Counted from the first letter of the stretch, positions 9,519-19,830 are shown. The stretch is DNA of 21,822 nt from Bigelowiella natans CCMP2755 (GCA_000320545.1 ADNK01002601.1:1-21822); one strand, 5' to 3'. Notes: generated from the sequence alone by a model not told the origin. Numbers and translations are program-made.

Positions 9519-10146
9519 ATAGGGAATAAACAAATATGCTACCTTTTTTAGATTTGCCTTTGCAGCTTTCACGGCGGGATCAGACGTCTCCGTCACCCTC
9601 CTCGCAACCTAACATATTTTCCAGAGTAGCATACATAAATCAATTATGGTCTAGGCATTCGAAGTATTCGGGCTGAGATAGAAGCTTGCATGTTTTTATC
9701 AATGGCAGTCACAGAAATAGCCGATGATTTTAAGGTTTGCAATCGGTCTCTCTTTTTTTTGGTTGGCTTGGAGCTGCGAGTGTATCTCTCGAAAAAGAAG
9801 CGGGGACCTGTTGTTTGAGCTCGGGCATCTTTTCACAAGCCTACGGGGGCGATATTAGGGCCACCAATGAGTTAGTCTTCAAATGTAATGACAAAGTAAC
9901 TTCATGAAAAGTAGAAGGAAGGTATGGCCGGGAAGAGGCACGAAGACGTGAATGTAGGCTTCGAGCTTTCGGATGGAAACGGGCAGGGTATCATTCACCT
10001 CTGCAAGAATCTTTCGCGCATCACACGACAGCAGCCCGCTGACTAGGGATTTGGAGTCCTAGAAGGAAGCAAACAAACAACGTGAGTGGAAGGGTTCGGG
10101 CTCATTGAGTCGGCACAGTGTCTTCGCGGACCTTATGTTCCGCCAT
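3709..10146 (-). CDS. ALDH3: Class 3 aldehyde dehydrogenase (ALDH3 / fatty aldehyde dehydrogenase type), 24 exons
   Basis: It oxidises an aldehyde to the carboxylic acid with NAD(P)+. Class 3 enzymes commonly take medium- and long-chain or aromatic aldehydes. Joining 24 phase-compatible exons gives 478 residues plus stop, against about 450-485 for the family. Visible motifs include an N-terminal helical segment (AFSSGVTRSLEWRRQQL), SDPLGCVLILGCWNYP (oxyanion Asn149), VGAIAAGNAVVLK (Lys172), FYTGSDIVGRIV, LEMGGKCP (general base Glu245), NAGQTCVAPDH (nucleophile Cys279), QEIFGPVLPVVEY (Glu376), LPFGGVGHSG and SYHGKFSFDCFSHQKAVLRR. Asn, Glu and Cys are each offset by about 35 from mammalian ALDH3A1, consistent with a longer N-terminus. 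The PSE that normally follows Lys172 is replaced by LPTD. The chain ends soon after SHQKAVLRR with no hydrophobic tail, so a cytosolic enzyme is likelier than a membrane-anchored one. It is divergent from the ABCG gene. Family identity is near certain; the 15-nt first exon is the weakest part. Confidence 0.95.
3792..3966 (-). repeat. ALDH intron 23 with GT-rich repeat
   Basis: The + strand shows imperfect (GT)n from about 3822 to 3867, with short GA and GC runs after it. Confidence 0.8.
4022..4161 (-). repeat. ALDH intron 22 with C tract
   Basis: A pure C run of about 18 nt (around 4078-4095) lies inside the intron, and reads as poly-G in the transcript. Confidence 0.8.
4794..4827 (-). repeat. 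(TTC)n in ALDH intron 20
   Basis: About 11 TTC units on the + strand (GAA in the transcript) lie just downstream of the exon at 4910-4850. Confidence 0.9.
5222..5264 (-). repeat. (CAT)n in ALDH intron 18
   Basis: An imperfect CAT tract lies 31 nt downstream, in transcript order, of the exon at 5345-5295. Confidence 0.85.
5346..5667 (-). repeat. ALDH intron 17 with (GCA/GTA)n, (CAT)n, (CA)n and (GA)n
   Basis: The intron contains AGC/AGT triplets at 5362-5396, CAT and CGT triplets at 5440-5490, (CA)n at 5577-5602 and (GA)n at 5603-5634. A possible exon in the 5400-5430 region was considered and rejected because its phases do not fit. Confidence 0.8.
5715..5761 (-). repeat. (CAT)n in ALDH intron 16
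   Basis: About 15 CAT units begin roughly 10 nt upstream of the 3' splice site of the exon at 5705-5668 (GATG repeats in the transcript). Confidence 0.9.
6051..6389 (-). repeat. ALDH intron 15 with (AT)n, (GA)n and (ATC)n
   Basis: The intron contains (AT)n at 6096-6138, (GA)n at 6205-6250 and (ATC)n at 6340-6384. The last one starts 5 nt into the intron from the donor. Confidence 0.9.
6727..6834 (-). repeat. ALDH intron 13 with (CA)n
   Basis: (CA)n at 6735-6754 is followed by CTCA units. In the transcript this is (GT)n directly upstream of the 3' splice site of the exon encoding RIAWGKWMNAGQ. Confidence 0.85.
7404..7576 (-). repeat. ALDH intron 10 with (GAT)n
   Basis: (GAT)n at 7451-7482 reads as (ATC)n in the transcript, upstream of the exon encoding FYTGSDIVGRIV. 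Confidence 0.85.
7658..7864 (-). repeat. ALDH intron 9 with (GGA)n
   Basis: The GGA/GGAGGG tract at 7683-7722 becomes a C/T-rich polypyrimidine run in the transcript. It ends about 25 nt before the acceptor at 7658 and probably serves as its pyrimidine tract. Confidence 0.8.
9208..9240 (-). repeat. (AT)n at the 3' side of ALDH exon 4
   Basis: About 16 AT units begin 4 nt into intron 4, directly after the GTAATA donor of the longest exon (9424-9245). Confidence 0.95.
9427..9517 (-). repeat. (AT)n and (CA)n at the 5' side of ALDH exon 4
   Basis: (AT)n at 9427-9459 lies immediately upstream of the exon 4 acceptor in the transcript, and (CA)n follows at 9482-9517. Together they make up most of the 118-nt intron 3. 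Confidence 0.95.
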
Positions 10147-10792
10147 GAGATTCGCTCTGTTGGTTTATGAAGATCTTCGGAGAGGTATTTCTAATCAAAA
10201 GAAAATGAAATTTTAACATATGTACAAGTTGCGACATCTATTTTTACTCTACAGACAACGATAAACGGCGGACAATCGATTCCGGGTGACTCTCGGCCGC
10301 GTCCGAGATCCGAAGTATGGACTTTTTTACTTTAACGACAGGATTTTCTCCCTAATTCAGCGGTGACTAGCTCCATTTTTTCCTTTCTCTGCCAAAGTTC
10401 TGGTCCAGTTTTAAAGAACAAATTTATCGCAGAAACATCGGCAGGTTGCTTTTGGAAGTCATATGTATCCCATTTACCTTAAAACGTGCCGTTCGGAGCT
10501 TAGAATCAGCAAAAACGCCATGCGCTTCACTGCGTACCCTGCAGAATGTTCAGCACCGATAGCACCTTTCGGGAGCTCTAAAGTGCAAAAGTTAATGGGA
10601 TTAAGTATCATATTCTATCAATGAACATTGTCGCAGTAAATTATTATAAGACTTTCGACCTATGAATGGCTAACTTAAGAACGATTTCTTTTGCCGAAAT
10701 ACCTCGTAACCCGCCTCTCCCTAACGGCTTGCCCCCCCCCCCCCCCCCGACCCTTCCCCTTCGTCATAGCAAGCAAGAATTTTAAACCCAAA
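10147..10792. promoter_or_regulatory. Divergent intergenic region between ALDH3 and ABCG
   Basis: 646 nt separate the two proposed start codons, which point away from each other, so promoters for both genes should lie here. The stretch has ordinary mixed composition and no dinucleotide or trinucleotide microsatellite, unlike most of the window. The exception is a C run of about 16-18 nt at 10733-10748, 45 nt before the ABCG ATG. A TATA-like TTATTATAAG lies at 10641-10650, about 145 nt upstream of that ATG. I cannot assign factor sites or transcription starts, and untranslated exons could be hidden here. Confidence 0.5.
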
Positions 10793-12489
10793 ATGGAGGG
10801 AGGTGCTATGAACGAAACCAAAAATAAACGGCGGTGGGTCAATGGTGCACGTCGCTACGGAACTCTTAGCAATTTGGCCATGCCACTCCCGAAAAAATTA
10901 CAGAGGTAGCAAAAATTGCTGTCTTTACGGTGGAATGCGTATGTGAGCCACTCAAAGCATCACCTGTAGTTGAAACTTTTTGATTTGCGCTTTAAGTGAG
11001 GGTGGCTGGGTTGGTAGGATCTGTGCGCAACTGCACAATGTATTACTAATGGGGTTGAGGAAGAGGGGTTTATTTTTGTTACATGTGATTCTTATGGCAA
11101 ATGCTGCTGTCTTAAGGTCGCTGTGGGCTGATAGAATATCATTTACGTCTTACTCGGGGAAGCGAATTCTCGACAATGTAATCATAAATGTCATCCGCAC
11201 AGAGGCAGGCTACAGGCAACACAACAAAAAAGCCGAGCCCAAATTCACTTCCAAAGACCACACGATGTTGTTTGCCATTACATCCAGCAGAAAGACCTGC
11301 GGGTATTCACCCCTCTCATACTACACATGATCTATGCTTGTAGGTCTCTGCATTTGCCGTCCCTGGTGATATACTGGCGATTATGGGGCCATCTGGTGAC
11401 GTAACCATTATGTTCAATACACGAGCAAATACACCCTATGATACTATCTTCGCACTGCTTCATCTAGATTGTATGGATATTATTCCTTACCCTCCCTTTC
11501 TGCTCCTTATAGGTGCGGGCAAAACCACTTTCATGGATCTAATGGCAGGCAGAGAGATGAATCGCTTTCGAGGAGTAAATCAATCTTCAAGCACTTAGAA
11601 CATGATCACCAAAAAACATATTTTACATTTTCAACTATGCACATCTGTCACGTCCGATGCATTGCCGATAGGATGTGCAAGTTGCTGTGGTACTTTTCAA
11701 CTCACTGATGTGATCTGCGTCAGTTCGAAGGAAGCGTGAAAGTTAATGGCCGGCCCCGAACAGGGTAAGTGAATATATCGTCGGCACAGCTCTGGAAATA
11801 TTTTTTAAAAAATTCAATAGAAAAACACGGGTGATGTACCCGCTGGTGCATCGTGACGTTAACGAATTGTTCATTAGTTTCATTATATTCCATTTATCCA
11901 AGGTGTGTGAGGGGGGCGGCGGGAAGGGGTATGCTGAAATGAATACATATTTTGAATCCAAATCTCAGTGGTTTTGTGGAGATATCCGGCCATACATCAT
12001 CGAGCCCTGTGTTCATTGCTACATTGACAGTGAGGGTATTTTATAGGCAGCACACGCGCACACGTACACACGTATACACATATACACATATACGCATGCA
12101 AGTGCCCCTCGTTGATTTATCGCTTGAACGGGGGAGCCCCCAAACGTTCCGACGTTTGTTTTTTTTATCGTTGGATGATTGGCTAACAACGAACAACTGG
12201 CAGGAGACCATCCAGTACGCAGCGTCACTGAGCATTGCAGATTCAATACTCAGGTAGTAGTAGTAGTAGTAGTAGTAGGAGGAGGAGGAGGAGGAGGAGG
12301 AGGAATAGAGCAGAACCTCCTTCCTGTTGCGGCTGTTATATGTAAGAATGCGAGAGTGTAAAGAGAGGATTGAGTCCTAAACACCCCACAGAATCTCTAG
12401 TGTGTGCTTGCTGCTGCTTTTTTAAGAGCATTCGCCGATCTGCTTCTTCTCCTCGCTCAACCCCATGCGAATAAGCCACGAAGGATGTC

Positions 12490-12526
<37 letters not shown>

Positions 12527-12712
12527 TTTTTTTCATCATCATCGATGTCTTCTTCTTTCATCATCAACAACAACAATCCTTCCACAGTTGGTATGCGCTC
12601 GCCCTGTTCAACTGTGAGAGTTATTTCGATGATTATGTTGTCGCCGTGGTGAACACTGCTCAGGGCTACGAGGGTGGAGACCGTGATCCAGGAACTTCAT
12701 CTGGTACGTGCT

Positions 12713-12751
<39 letters not shown>

Positions 12752-12783
12752 ACAACCACAAATACGTCGAAGCAACGTAATAC

Positions 12784-12816
<33 letters not shown>

Positions 12817-12837
12817 TTATATCGGTCTTTCTCTCTC

Positions 12838-12929
<92 letters not shown>

Positions 12930-13121
12930 TATTCTCCTTGATCATCACAACTACTACTCTCATGATCGATTGATCCGTCGATTCCCACTCATCATATTCG
13001 CTACTTTCAGGAACGCTGTCAAGATAATTTCATCGGTTCCTCCCTCACCAAAGGTAGTAAGTAGGTCCTTCCGACGACGACGACGACGACGACAAGAACA
13101 GGAGGAGGAAGGAGGGATCAT

Positions 13122-13158
<37 letters not shown>

Positions 13159-13292
13159 TATCAGGAATATCAGACGGGGAACGAAAACGGCTGGCAATAG
13201 CATTGCAGGTAACGACGACGTACGTCACTACATACGTTATATCATCCTTGCTTTCTTCTCTCCCTTTCTCTCCATGCCCATGTGTCTATGTC

Positions 13293-13334
<42 letters not shown>

Positions 13335-13989
13335 GTTGTGGATCGCATATCGAGTGATATTTCGATAATATATATGTGTTTAGCTGCTACGCACACCTTC
13401 GATCTTGCTACTGGATGAGCCAACATCAGGATTAGATACGACAAGCAGTCGGCAAGTGGTTTCCATTCTCCGGGGTCTCGCCGACAGGTAGTGAATCATT
13501 CATTTTAGCGATAGGGGGGGGGGGGGGTAGAAAAAGGGACGGACCTCGAAATCGAAATCGTGAGTTTTCGAATTGCGAGGAATGAAGCGGTGTCGCTGGG
13601 CAAAAATACCATTGAATTTTCTCAGGAAAATCGTATCACTATGATTCGATAGATTTCCTTTTCTTCTCATGAATAAGTAACATACAAGCAGCGCTGCTTG
13701 TAAAATAAATAACTATGCTCCTCATAGTGAGATCAGTATGCTGCTGCTGCTGCTGCTGATGTTGTATACAGGACAATTATTTCGTATAATCGTCGTTTTT
13801 TATAGATGATGATGATTATTATAAATTTTCTTCCTGATCCTTATTCTTGTACTTGTTTTTCCTCCTCCTCCTCCTCCTCCTCCTCCTCCTCCTCCTCCTC
13901 CCAGGGGTTTTACCATCATCATCAATATTCACTCTCCAGGTAGCAATTGATCAACGTATTGTGTTATATCTTGCTCGACTCCCCCCCTC

Positions 13990-14024
<35 letters not shown>

Positions 14025-14400
14025 TATGTGTATGTATGTGTTTCCCCTCATCACATGTTTATTATCATATCAATTACATAAAAAGATCTATTTCATCAGA
14101 TTCTCGGATATATAGCCAATTTGACCGATTGCTCATGCTTGTCGCAGGACGCGTGCAGTAATATTACACACACACACACAAACAGCATAATATATGGGAT
14201 TTTGCATCGCATAGATGAACTTCCGTGCGTATGATCTGTGTGAAATGATAAGAAATGTGTCGTACAATGATCAGGTATTTTGGCAAAGCTGCTTATGCGG
14301 TTGAGTCGTATATGCGTATCTGCCAAACCAAGATAGGGCAGGTGAGACGGATGGTATAATAGTAGTATCACTACTACTACTACTACACACTTCTGGTTGC

Positions 14401-14436
<36 letters not shown>

Positions 14437-14822
14437 GGATATTGTTATTGTTGTACTTATGTGTGTGTGTGTGTGTGTGTATGAGTGTATGTTTTTGTGT
14501 TTACTTACCTTCTCTCCAATTGTGTGCCGCTCATCTTTGAAACTATGCTTTTTGGATGTTTGGGCGTGGGCGCAATCTACCTTCTTCTTAAGTTCCAAAA
14601 TCCAGCGGAATATCTCTTTGAATGCTCCGTGACTGGGAGAACGATTTATCAAGAATTACCAAATCTAGGTCATTTGTGTGTTACCTCAATTTATTTTCTC
14701 TTTTCTGTCCCCCCCCTCTCTCTTGCTCTCTCTATCTCTCTTTCTTTCTCTCTTTGTGTGTGTCTTAGTTTGTTTAAGTGACTATCGTCTCATCACTCCC
14801 TCTCTCTTACCTTCTTCCCCCC

Positions 14823-14872
<50 letters not shown>

Positions 14873-15376
14873 TCTCTCTCTCTGTGTGTGTGTGTTTACA
14901 TTGTGTGGATGCAGCTGAGATAGAAGTGCGCGGATCTCGGACAACATCTGAGCCGATAATGCGAAATCTAGTGCGGATTGTTTATTATATAACAAAACCA
15001 AAATACGGGTGTTGGTGCTGATGGTGATGATGATAGATGAGCGTTTGTCTTCGTCCTGTGTGTGTGTGCGTTGCAGTGCCTGTTATCGCTAATGTCCTCC
15101 TCCCTCCTCTTTTTGGAACAACAACAATAACAACACCCCATTCATCCTACACAGCCGGCAGCAAGAAATAGGTGCATCGAGTGCGTTCAAAGTGCCCTCC
15201 TTTGCTGCTGCTGCTGCTGCTGTGACAAAAGCGGTACTACTACTGCCTATGCAGAGCATCAGGAAGAACAAGAAGAAGGAGAGAATAAAAAGAGATGATG
15301 GTGGTGATGATGATAATGCACGTGTGTACATACACACTTCGGAGCAGTTCCTTATTTTTTGGCACACTCACAACAC

Positions 15377-15414
<38 letters not shown>

Positions 15415-15577
15415 CGCGCGCGCGCGCATATTTACGTGTATATTATATTACGTGAAATCATGGCGATGATTGTGCGTTGTTTGTGCTCGGTGTATGATTT
15501 TGTTATTGTTGTTGTTGGTGTAGGAGAGCCCCACGATGGCAGTGACAGACCGAGACCTCCAAGGCAATAGACTACAT

Positions 15578-15612
<35 letters not shown>

Positions 15613-16028
15613 ACACACGCCGTACAAACATCCTTACGATTGTCCTCTGTATAAATACGATGTTGTGTATCTTTTCCATATCCGCAGATGTCTTTGGCAG
15701 TTCTTCGTGTTGCTGCGACGGTCGTTCCTGGACAACAGACGGAATGTCGCAAAGTACTAATCATATATATATATACACACACACACATATATATAATATT
15801 ATGTATGCGTCGCTTTTCAAGGCGGGGAGGGGGGGGGGGGGGTGGGGGGGGGGATGATTCGGACTTAATTCCACCCATTTTCCAGCATTGCAATGCATTG
15901 TGTGATTGGTGACTTTTTTTTGCATTTGATTCTTTTGAAGGTATTACATCCGAGGGGCCATTTATTTCCTGATCGGCGTTATGATAGGAACCGCATGGTC
16001 GCCGTGAGGCAGCAGCAGCAGCAGCAGA

Positions 16029-16065
<37 letters not shown>

Positions 16066-16092
16066 AGGTTTCGGGGGATTGCTCCCTGAGTT

Positions 16093-16127
<35 letters not shown>

Positions 16128-16687
16128 GTATATATTTGAATTTGTAGGTTTGATTTGAAGACTTCGTTCACCAGACTTCATGATAGGTAGTTAGTAGCAC
16201 CGCTAACCCAATGGATAGTATTTACATGAAGCAGCGGCTGCTACTGCTGCCCTCTGAAAGCAGCACACACTTACAGTGTCTGCTGTCCATCGTGCATGAT
16301 GGAGAGTGAACGCCGCCTCTGTTGTTCTGTGTTTGTTTTTTACTCCTCATTGTGCGGTTGCTTATTTGTCGTTTCGGAACATCGCTTGCAGGCAAACGAT
16401 GCTGATGGTTATCATCGTGTTCTACTCTTTCATGCAAGTAACCGCAAAACAACAAGCCAACAAATAACAACACGACGACAGAGGACTCAAGAGAGTCGTC
16501 TATCAATGATATATAGCAGCTTCAGAAGATGTGTGTTTGAGTACTATTGTTGTTGCTAAATCCGGTAGTAGGACTCAGCGCAGCATGTGTTGTTATATAT
16601 TGCTGATATTGCTGCATTAGAGTGAATATGTTCCCTCTTTCTTTTCCGATATGTGATGGTCTAATTTAAAACACATACTCCTCCTCC

Positions 16688-16719
<32 letters not shown>

Positions 16720-17075
16720 CTGCTGTTTGATGAATTGCTGAAGGTGGCCTCTCTGCCGTCATTTCTGACAGAATTGAAGGTACTTGAAGAAGAATAAGAA
16801 GACTGCCATAACCCTGTAGATTGATATACTAGCGAGTTGGTAAGTAGCAACGATACATGGCAATAAGTCTCATCATCATCATCATCATCATCATCGTCGT
16901 CGCCATCATCAGGTTATGAATCAAGAGGTTCTCGACGGCGTTTATCCGGTAAAGACAAGAAAAAGGGGAAAACAATGCTCGCATTATACCCTTGCAGCGG
17001 CCATATTAGATGCGCGTGTTGTGCGCCCTTCGCGACAGGGCTGTTCTGAAGTGTCGGCTTTGCTAATACACACAC

Positions 17076-17115
<40 letters not shown>

Positions 17116-17221
17116 TAAGCATATTCCATCGTGCCTACGTTGATTGCATGTATTCTCAAAACATATGAAGGTCTCGGCCCACGTCGTTCAGAGTTTGCTC
17201 GGTGAATATATGCATCAATGT

Positions 17222-17259
<38 letters not shown>

Positions 17260-17486
17260 TGTATTCGGGACGGAAGAGCACCCACCAAGAGGAGGCATGG
17301 AGAAGAATGACAGCTTAATTAATACATGCAAACCACTTGACATTGCGCATAGGATCGGATGATATGTGTGTTGCTCATACTCTTTCTCCCCCTCCCCCCC
17401 TCCCACACACACAACAGGTGGAATAGTTCCGAACATGTTTCTGGCCTTCTTTAGCAGGTTGTAGTAGCTCAAAGAAGAATGAATAT

Positions 17487-17521
<35 letters not shown>

Positions 17522-17605
17522 CCCTCTATCTAGAAGCTGTTTCTTTCCCCTGATCGTTCTACTGCTGTTCCATTTGCTGTTTGTGGTGGCCTCCTTTCCA
17601 ACCTC

Positions 17606-17636
<31 letters not shown>

Positions 17637-19665
17637 TTCTCCTTCTTCTAATTATCACACACCCTTGTTGTTCTTGTTGCTCAGTTATGCTATATTCAAT
17701 TTGGTCGGTATTGGACCGGAGGGTGGAGGCTACTACCTATTCTTAGTAAGTTCAGTAGCAGTAGCAGCAGCAAGCAGCCGGAAGGGCAGAAAGAGCTCCC
17801 CCCCCCCCTTCCCCTGATCTCTTTTTCGGTGCCGTTCTCCACTCTCCCCATACTGAACAGATCAACGTGTTCTTGCTGCTTTACGTGGCGGAGAGCTTTG
17901 CGGAGTTCATATGCACTTTTATACAGGTCGCACCGATGATGATGATGATGATGATGATGATGATAAAGCCATGCTAGGGAAAAAGTGCACGATGATGCCA
18001 TATTGTTTATATATGTACACATGCACATACACACACACATACACATGCACATGCACATGCACATATTATATATATATATATATATATATGTTCGCCGTCG
18101 GTTAGAACCTTCTTGTCGCGCTGTGCGTCTACGCGGCCTTCTTCACCGTATCATTCATTGCAATGGGGCTGCTGATTCCCGTGTCGCATCTTCCAGAATG
18201 GTGGGGATAGCATGCCTATATATGTATTCACACAATCACGCACACGAAGTAAACAAAGGCGAGTTGCGTTTTAAGGTTACGTTATAATGGGGTGGGCACT
18301 TCCGTTTGCTTGTTCATTTGGATCTTTAGCACATTTTCATGGATTTTTGGGGTCGGGCAAGACAATCGTTTCTTCTTCTTCTTCTCCTTCTTGTTGTTGT
18401 TCGCTATCTGATCTATGGTTGAGTTGTGTCGTGTGTGTTTGTCTTTCTCTCTTTGTGCAGGTGGAAACCGATGCATTTCGCCTCATTTCACAAGTAGTTG
18501 AGGAATAGTTTGGTGGCTACATGCTGGATACGTGTTGGGGGGGGGGGATATGTATCCGTGACGAAAGCAATTACGTGTATTTTGTGTGCGTGCTTGAGTG
18601 TGTGTGTTTCCAAAACGCATTGGCACTTGGATCGCTATGAGCATCAAGACATCTACCTTCTTTCGGGATGATCTCATCGTCGTTTTGTTTGTCATTCTTC
18701 TTTGTCGCACGTGTAGGTATGCTATAGAGGTGTTCATGTGGAATGCATTTCATGGTAGTGGCAGTAGTAGTAGCAGCAGCAGCAGCAGTAGTAATAGTAG
18801 TAGGAGGAGGAGAAGAAGAAGAAGAAGAAGAAGAATATAAGCTTGTTTCAAAATTAAATTGAGTCATATACACATGTGCGCGCGCGCGTGTGTGTGTGTG
18901 TTTGTATTAATTTCAACGCATAATATCTGGCTTTTGGTGATAGGGTGGAAAGTCACCTGTGATAAGAGACCAAAGGCGTTATGTCGGCTATATCGGTACG
19001 TGAGAGAGTTGTTGGATATCGAGCAATGCGTGATTATGCGCATGTGGAAGAAGGCCTTTCGCACCCTCTTGTCAGACACAATTTCACAAATGATGTTTGC
19101 TCAGCGTGGTTGTGCGCGAAATCATAGAAAGTTTCCGAGTTTTGAGTCGATATTTATATTCCAAACTACTTCCTATTTCACCCCCCCCCCCCCCCCCCCT
19201 TCCTCCCCCCTTATGGAATCCCTTAGCACCGGAGACGACATTCTCATCGATAGAGGTAGATTCTCCCCCTCCTCACAACCACGCACGAAAAACGCGCATC
19301 AACCTTTTCCCTAAAAACGATGATACAAACCAGATATCTCTACTGAAGAGGAGGACATATACAAAGACTTGCGATCGCTTGTCTTCTTGGTAATAGTAAC
19401 AGTAGTAGAGTAGGAGGAGGAGGAGGGGGAGGAGGAGGAGGAGGAAGAGAGGGGGAACAACAGCCCGCACACATACAGCGCCTCTTAACAGCAGTGATAG
19501 TAAATGAATGAGAGGCATGACAAAATCACGTGAGATTTGATTGAGGACCACAGTCATGCTACTTCTGCCTCGCGGCATCGTGCTGCATCCTACTACTCGA
19601 TATAATCGTATTTTCCCTCCGTGTTTGTGTTCCTGAGATGATTGTGATTGATGATGATAATGGTG

Positions 19666-19709
<44 letters not shown>

Positions 19710-19794
19710 ATTGCAGTCTCTGTTTTACCGCTGCATGAGTTGGCTCATACTGACCCTCAAGGTACCACGCACCCGTAACATGCTCAGTAACCTT

Positions 19795-19830
<36 letters not shown>

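Larger units (their letters stand above)
3709..10146 (-). other. Exon map of the ALDH3 gene
   Basis: Exons in transcription order (- strand, high-low): 10146-10132, 10058-9999, 9608-9543, 9424-9245, 9068-9018, 8837-8792, 8536-8478, 8157-8119, 7921-7865, 7657-7577, 7403-7359, 7171-7134, 6880-6835, 6726-6679, 6440-6390, 6050-6011, 5705-5668, 5345-5295, 5065-5025, 4910-4850, 4621-4492, 4217-4162, 4021-3967, 3791-3709. They total 1437 nt. All 23 introns are GT-AG, 73-390 nt long; 17 are phase 0. Two joins rested on family alignment. The exon at 5705-5668 is ended at ATG before GTCGTC, so that CRM-VNGRHTQRV aligns without a gap. The exon at 4217-4162 starts after ACAG, giving EKEIFLKNTSSGAYLVNEV. 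The start was chosen as the first in-frame ATG upstream that splices into DSKSLVSGLL in phase 0. Confidence 0.85.
10793..14668 (+). other. ABCG exons 1-15 (nucleotide-binding domain)
   Basis: Exons: 10793-10905, 11135-11177, 11344-11395, 11513-11574, 11724-11764, 11969-12035, 12204-12253, 12664-12703, 13011-13053, 13165-13208, 13384-13487, 13905-13939, 14100-14157, 14275-14341, 14593-14668. Walker A is split between exons 3 and 4 inside a Gly codon. The signature motif has its own 44-nt exon (13165-13208). The H-loop exon is 35 nt. Intron phases in order are 2,0,1,0,2,0,2,0,1,0,2,1,2,0,1. Exon 1 (MEGGAMNETKNKRRWVNG and onward) has no family motif and rests on phase match and its in-frame ATG. 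Confidence 0.85.

Noticed and set aside
18859-19314. Unspliced 151-residue reading through ABCG exons 30 and 31
   Set aside because: Both exons happen to share a frame, but the unspliced reading translates a C homopolymer. Splicing at the GTACGT donor gives LYRTGDDILIDRDISTEEED, which fits the family far better.
19097-19393. Alternative last membrane segment reading REIIESFRVLSRYLYSKLL
   Set aside because: It superficially resembles the final ABCG helix but runs into poly-Pro from a C tract. The phase-consistent chain through 19334-19389 and 19717-19761 gives a better match, and this frame does not join exon 31.
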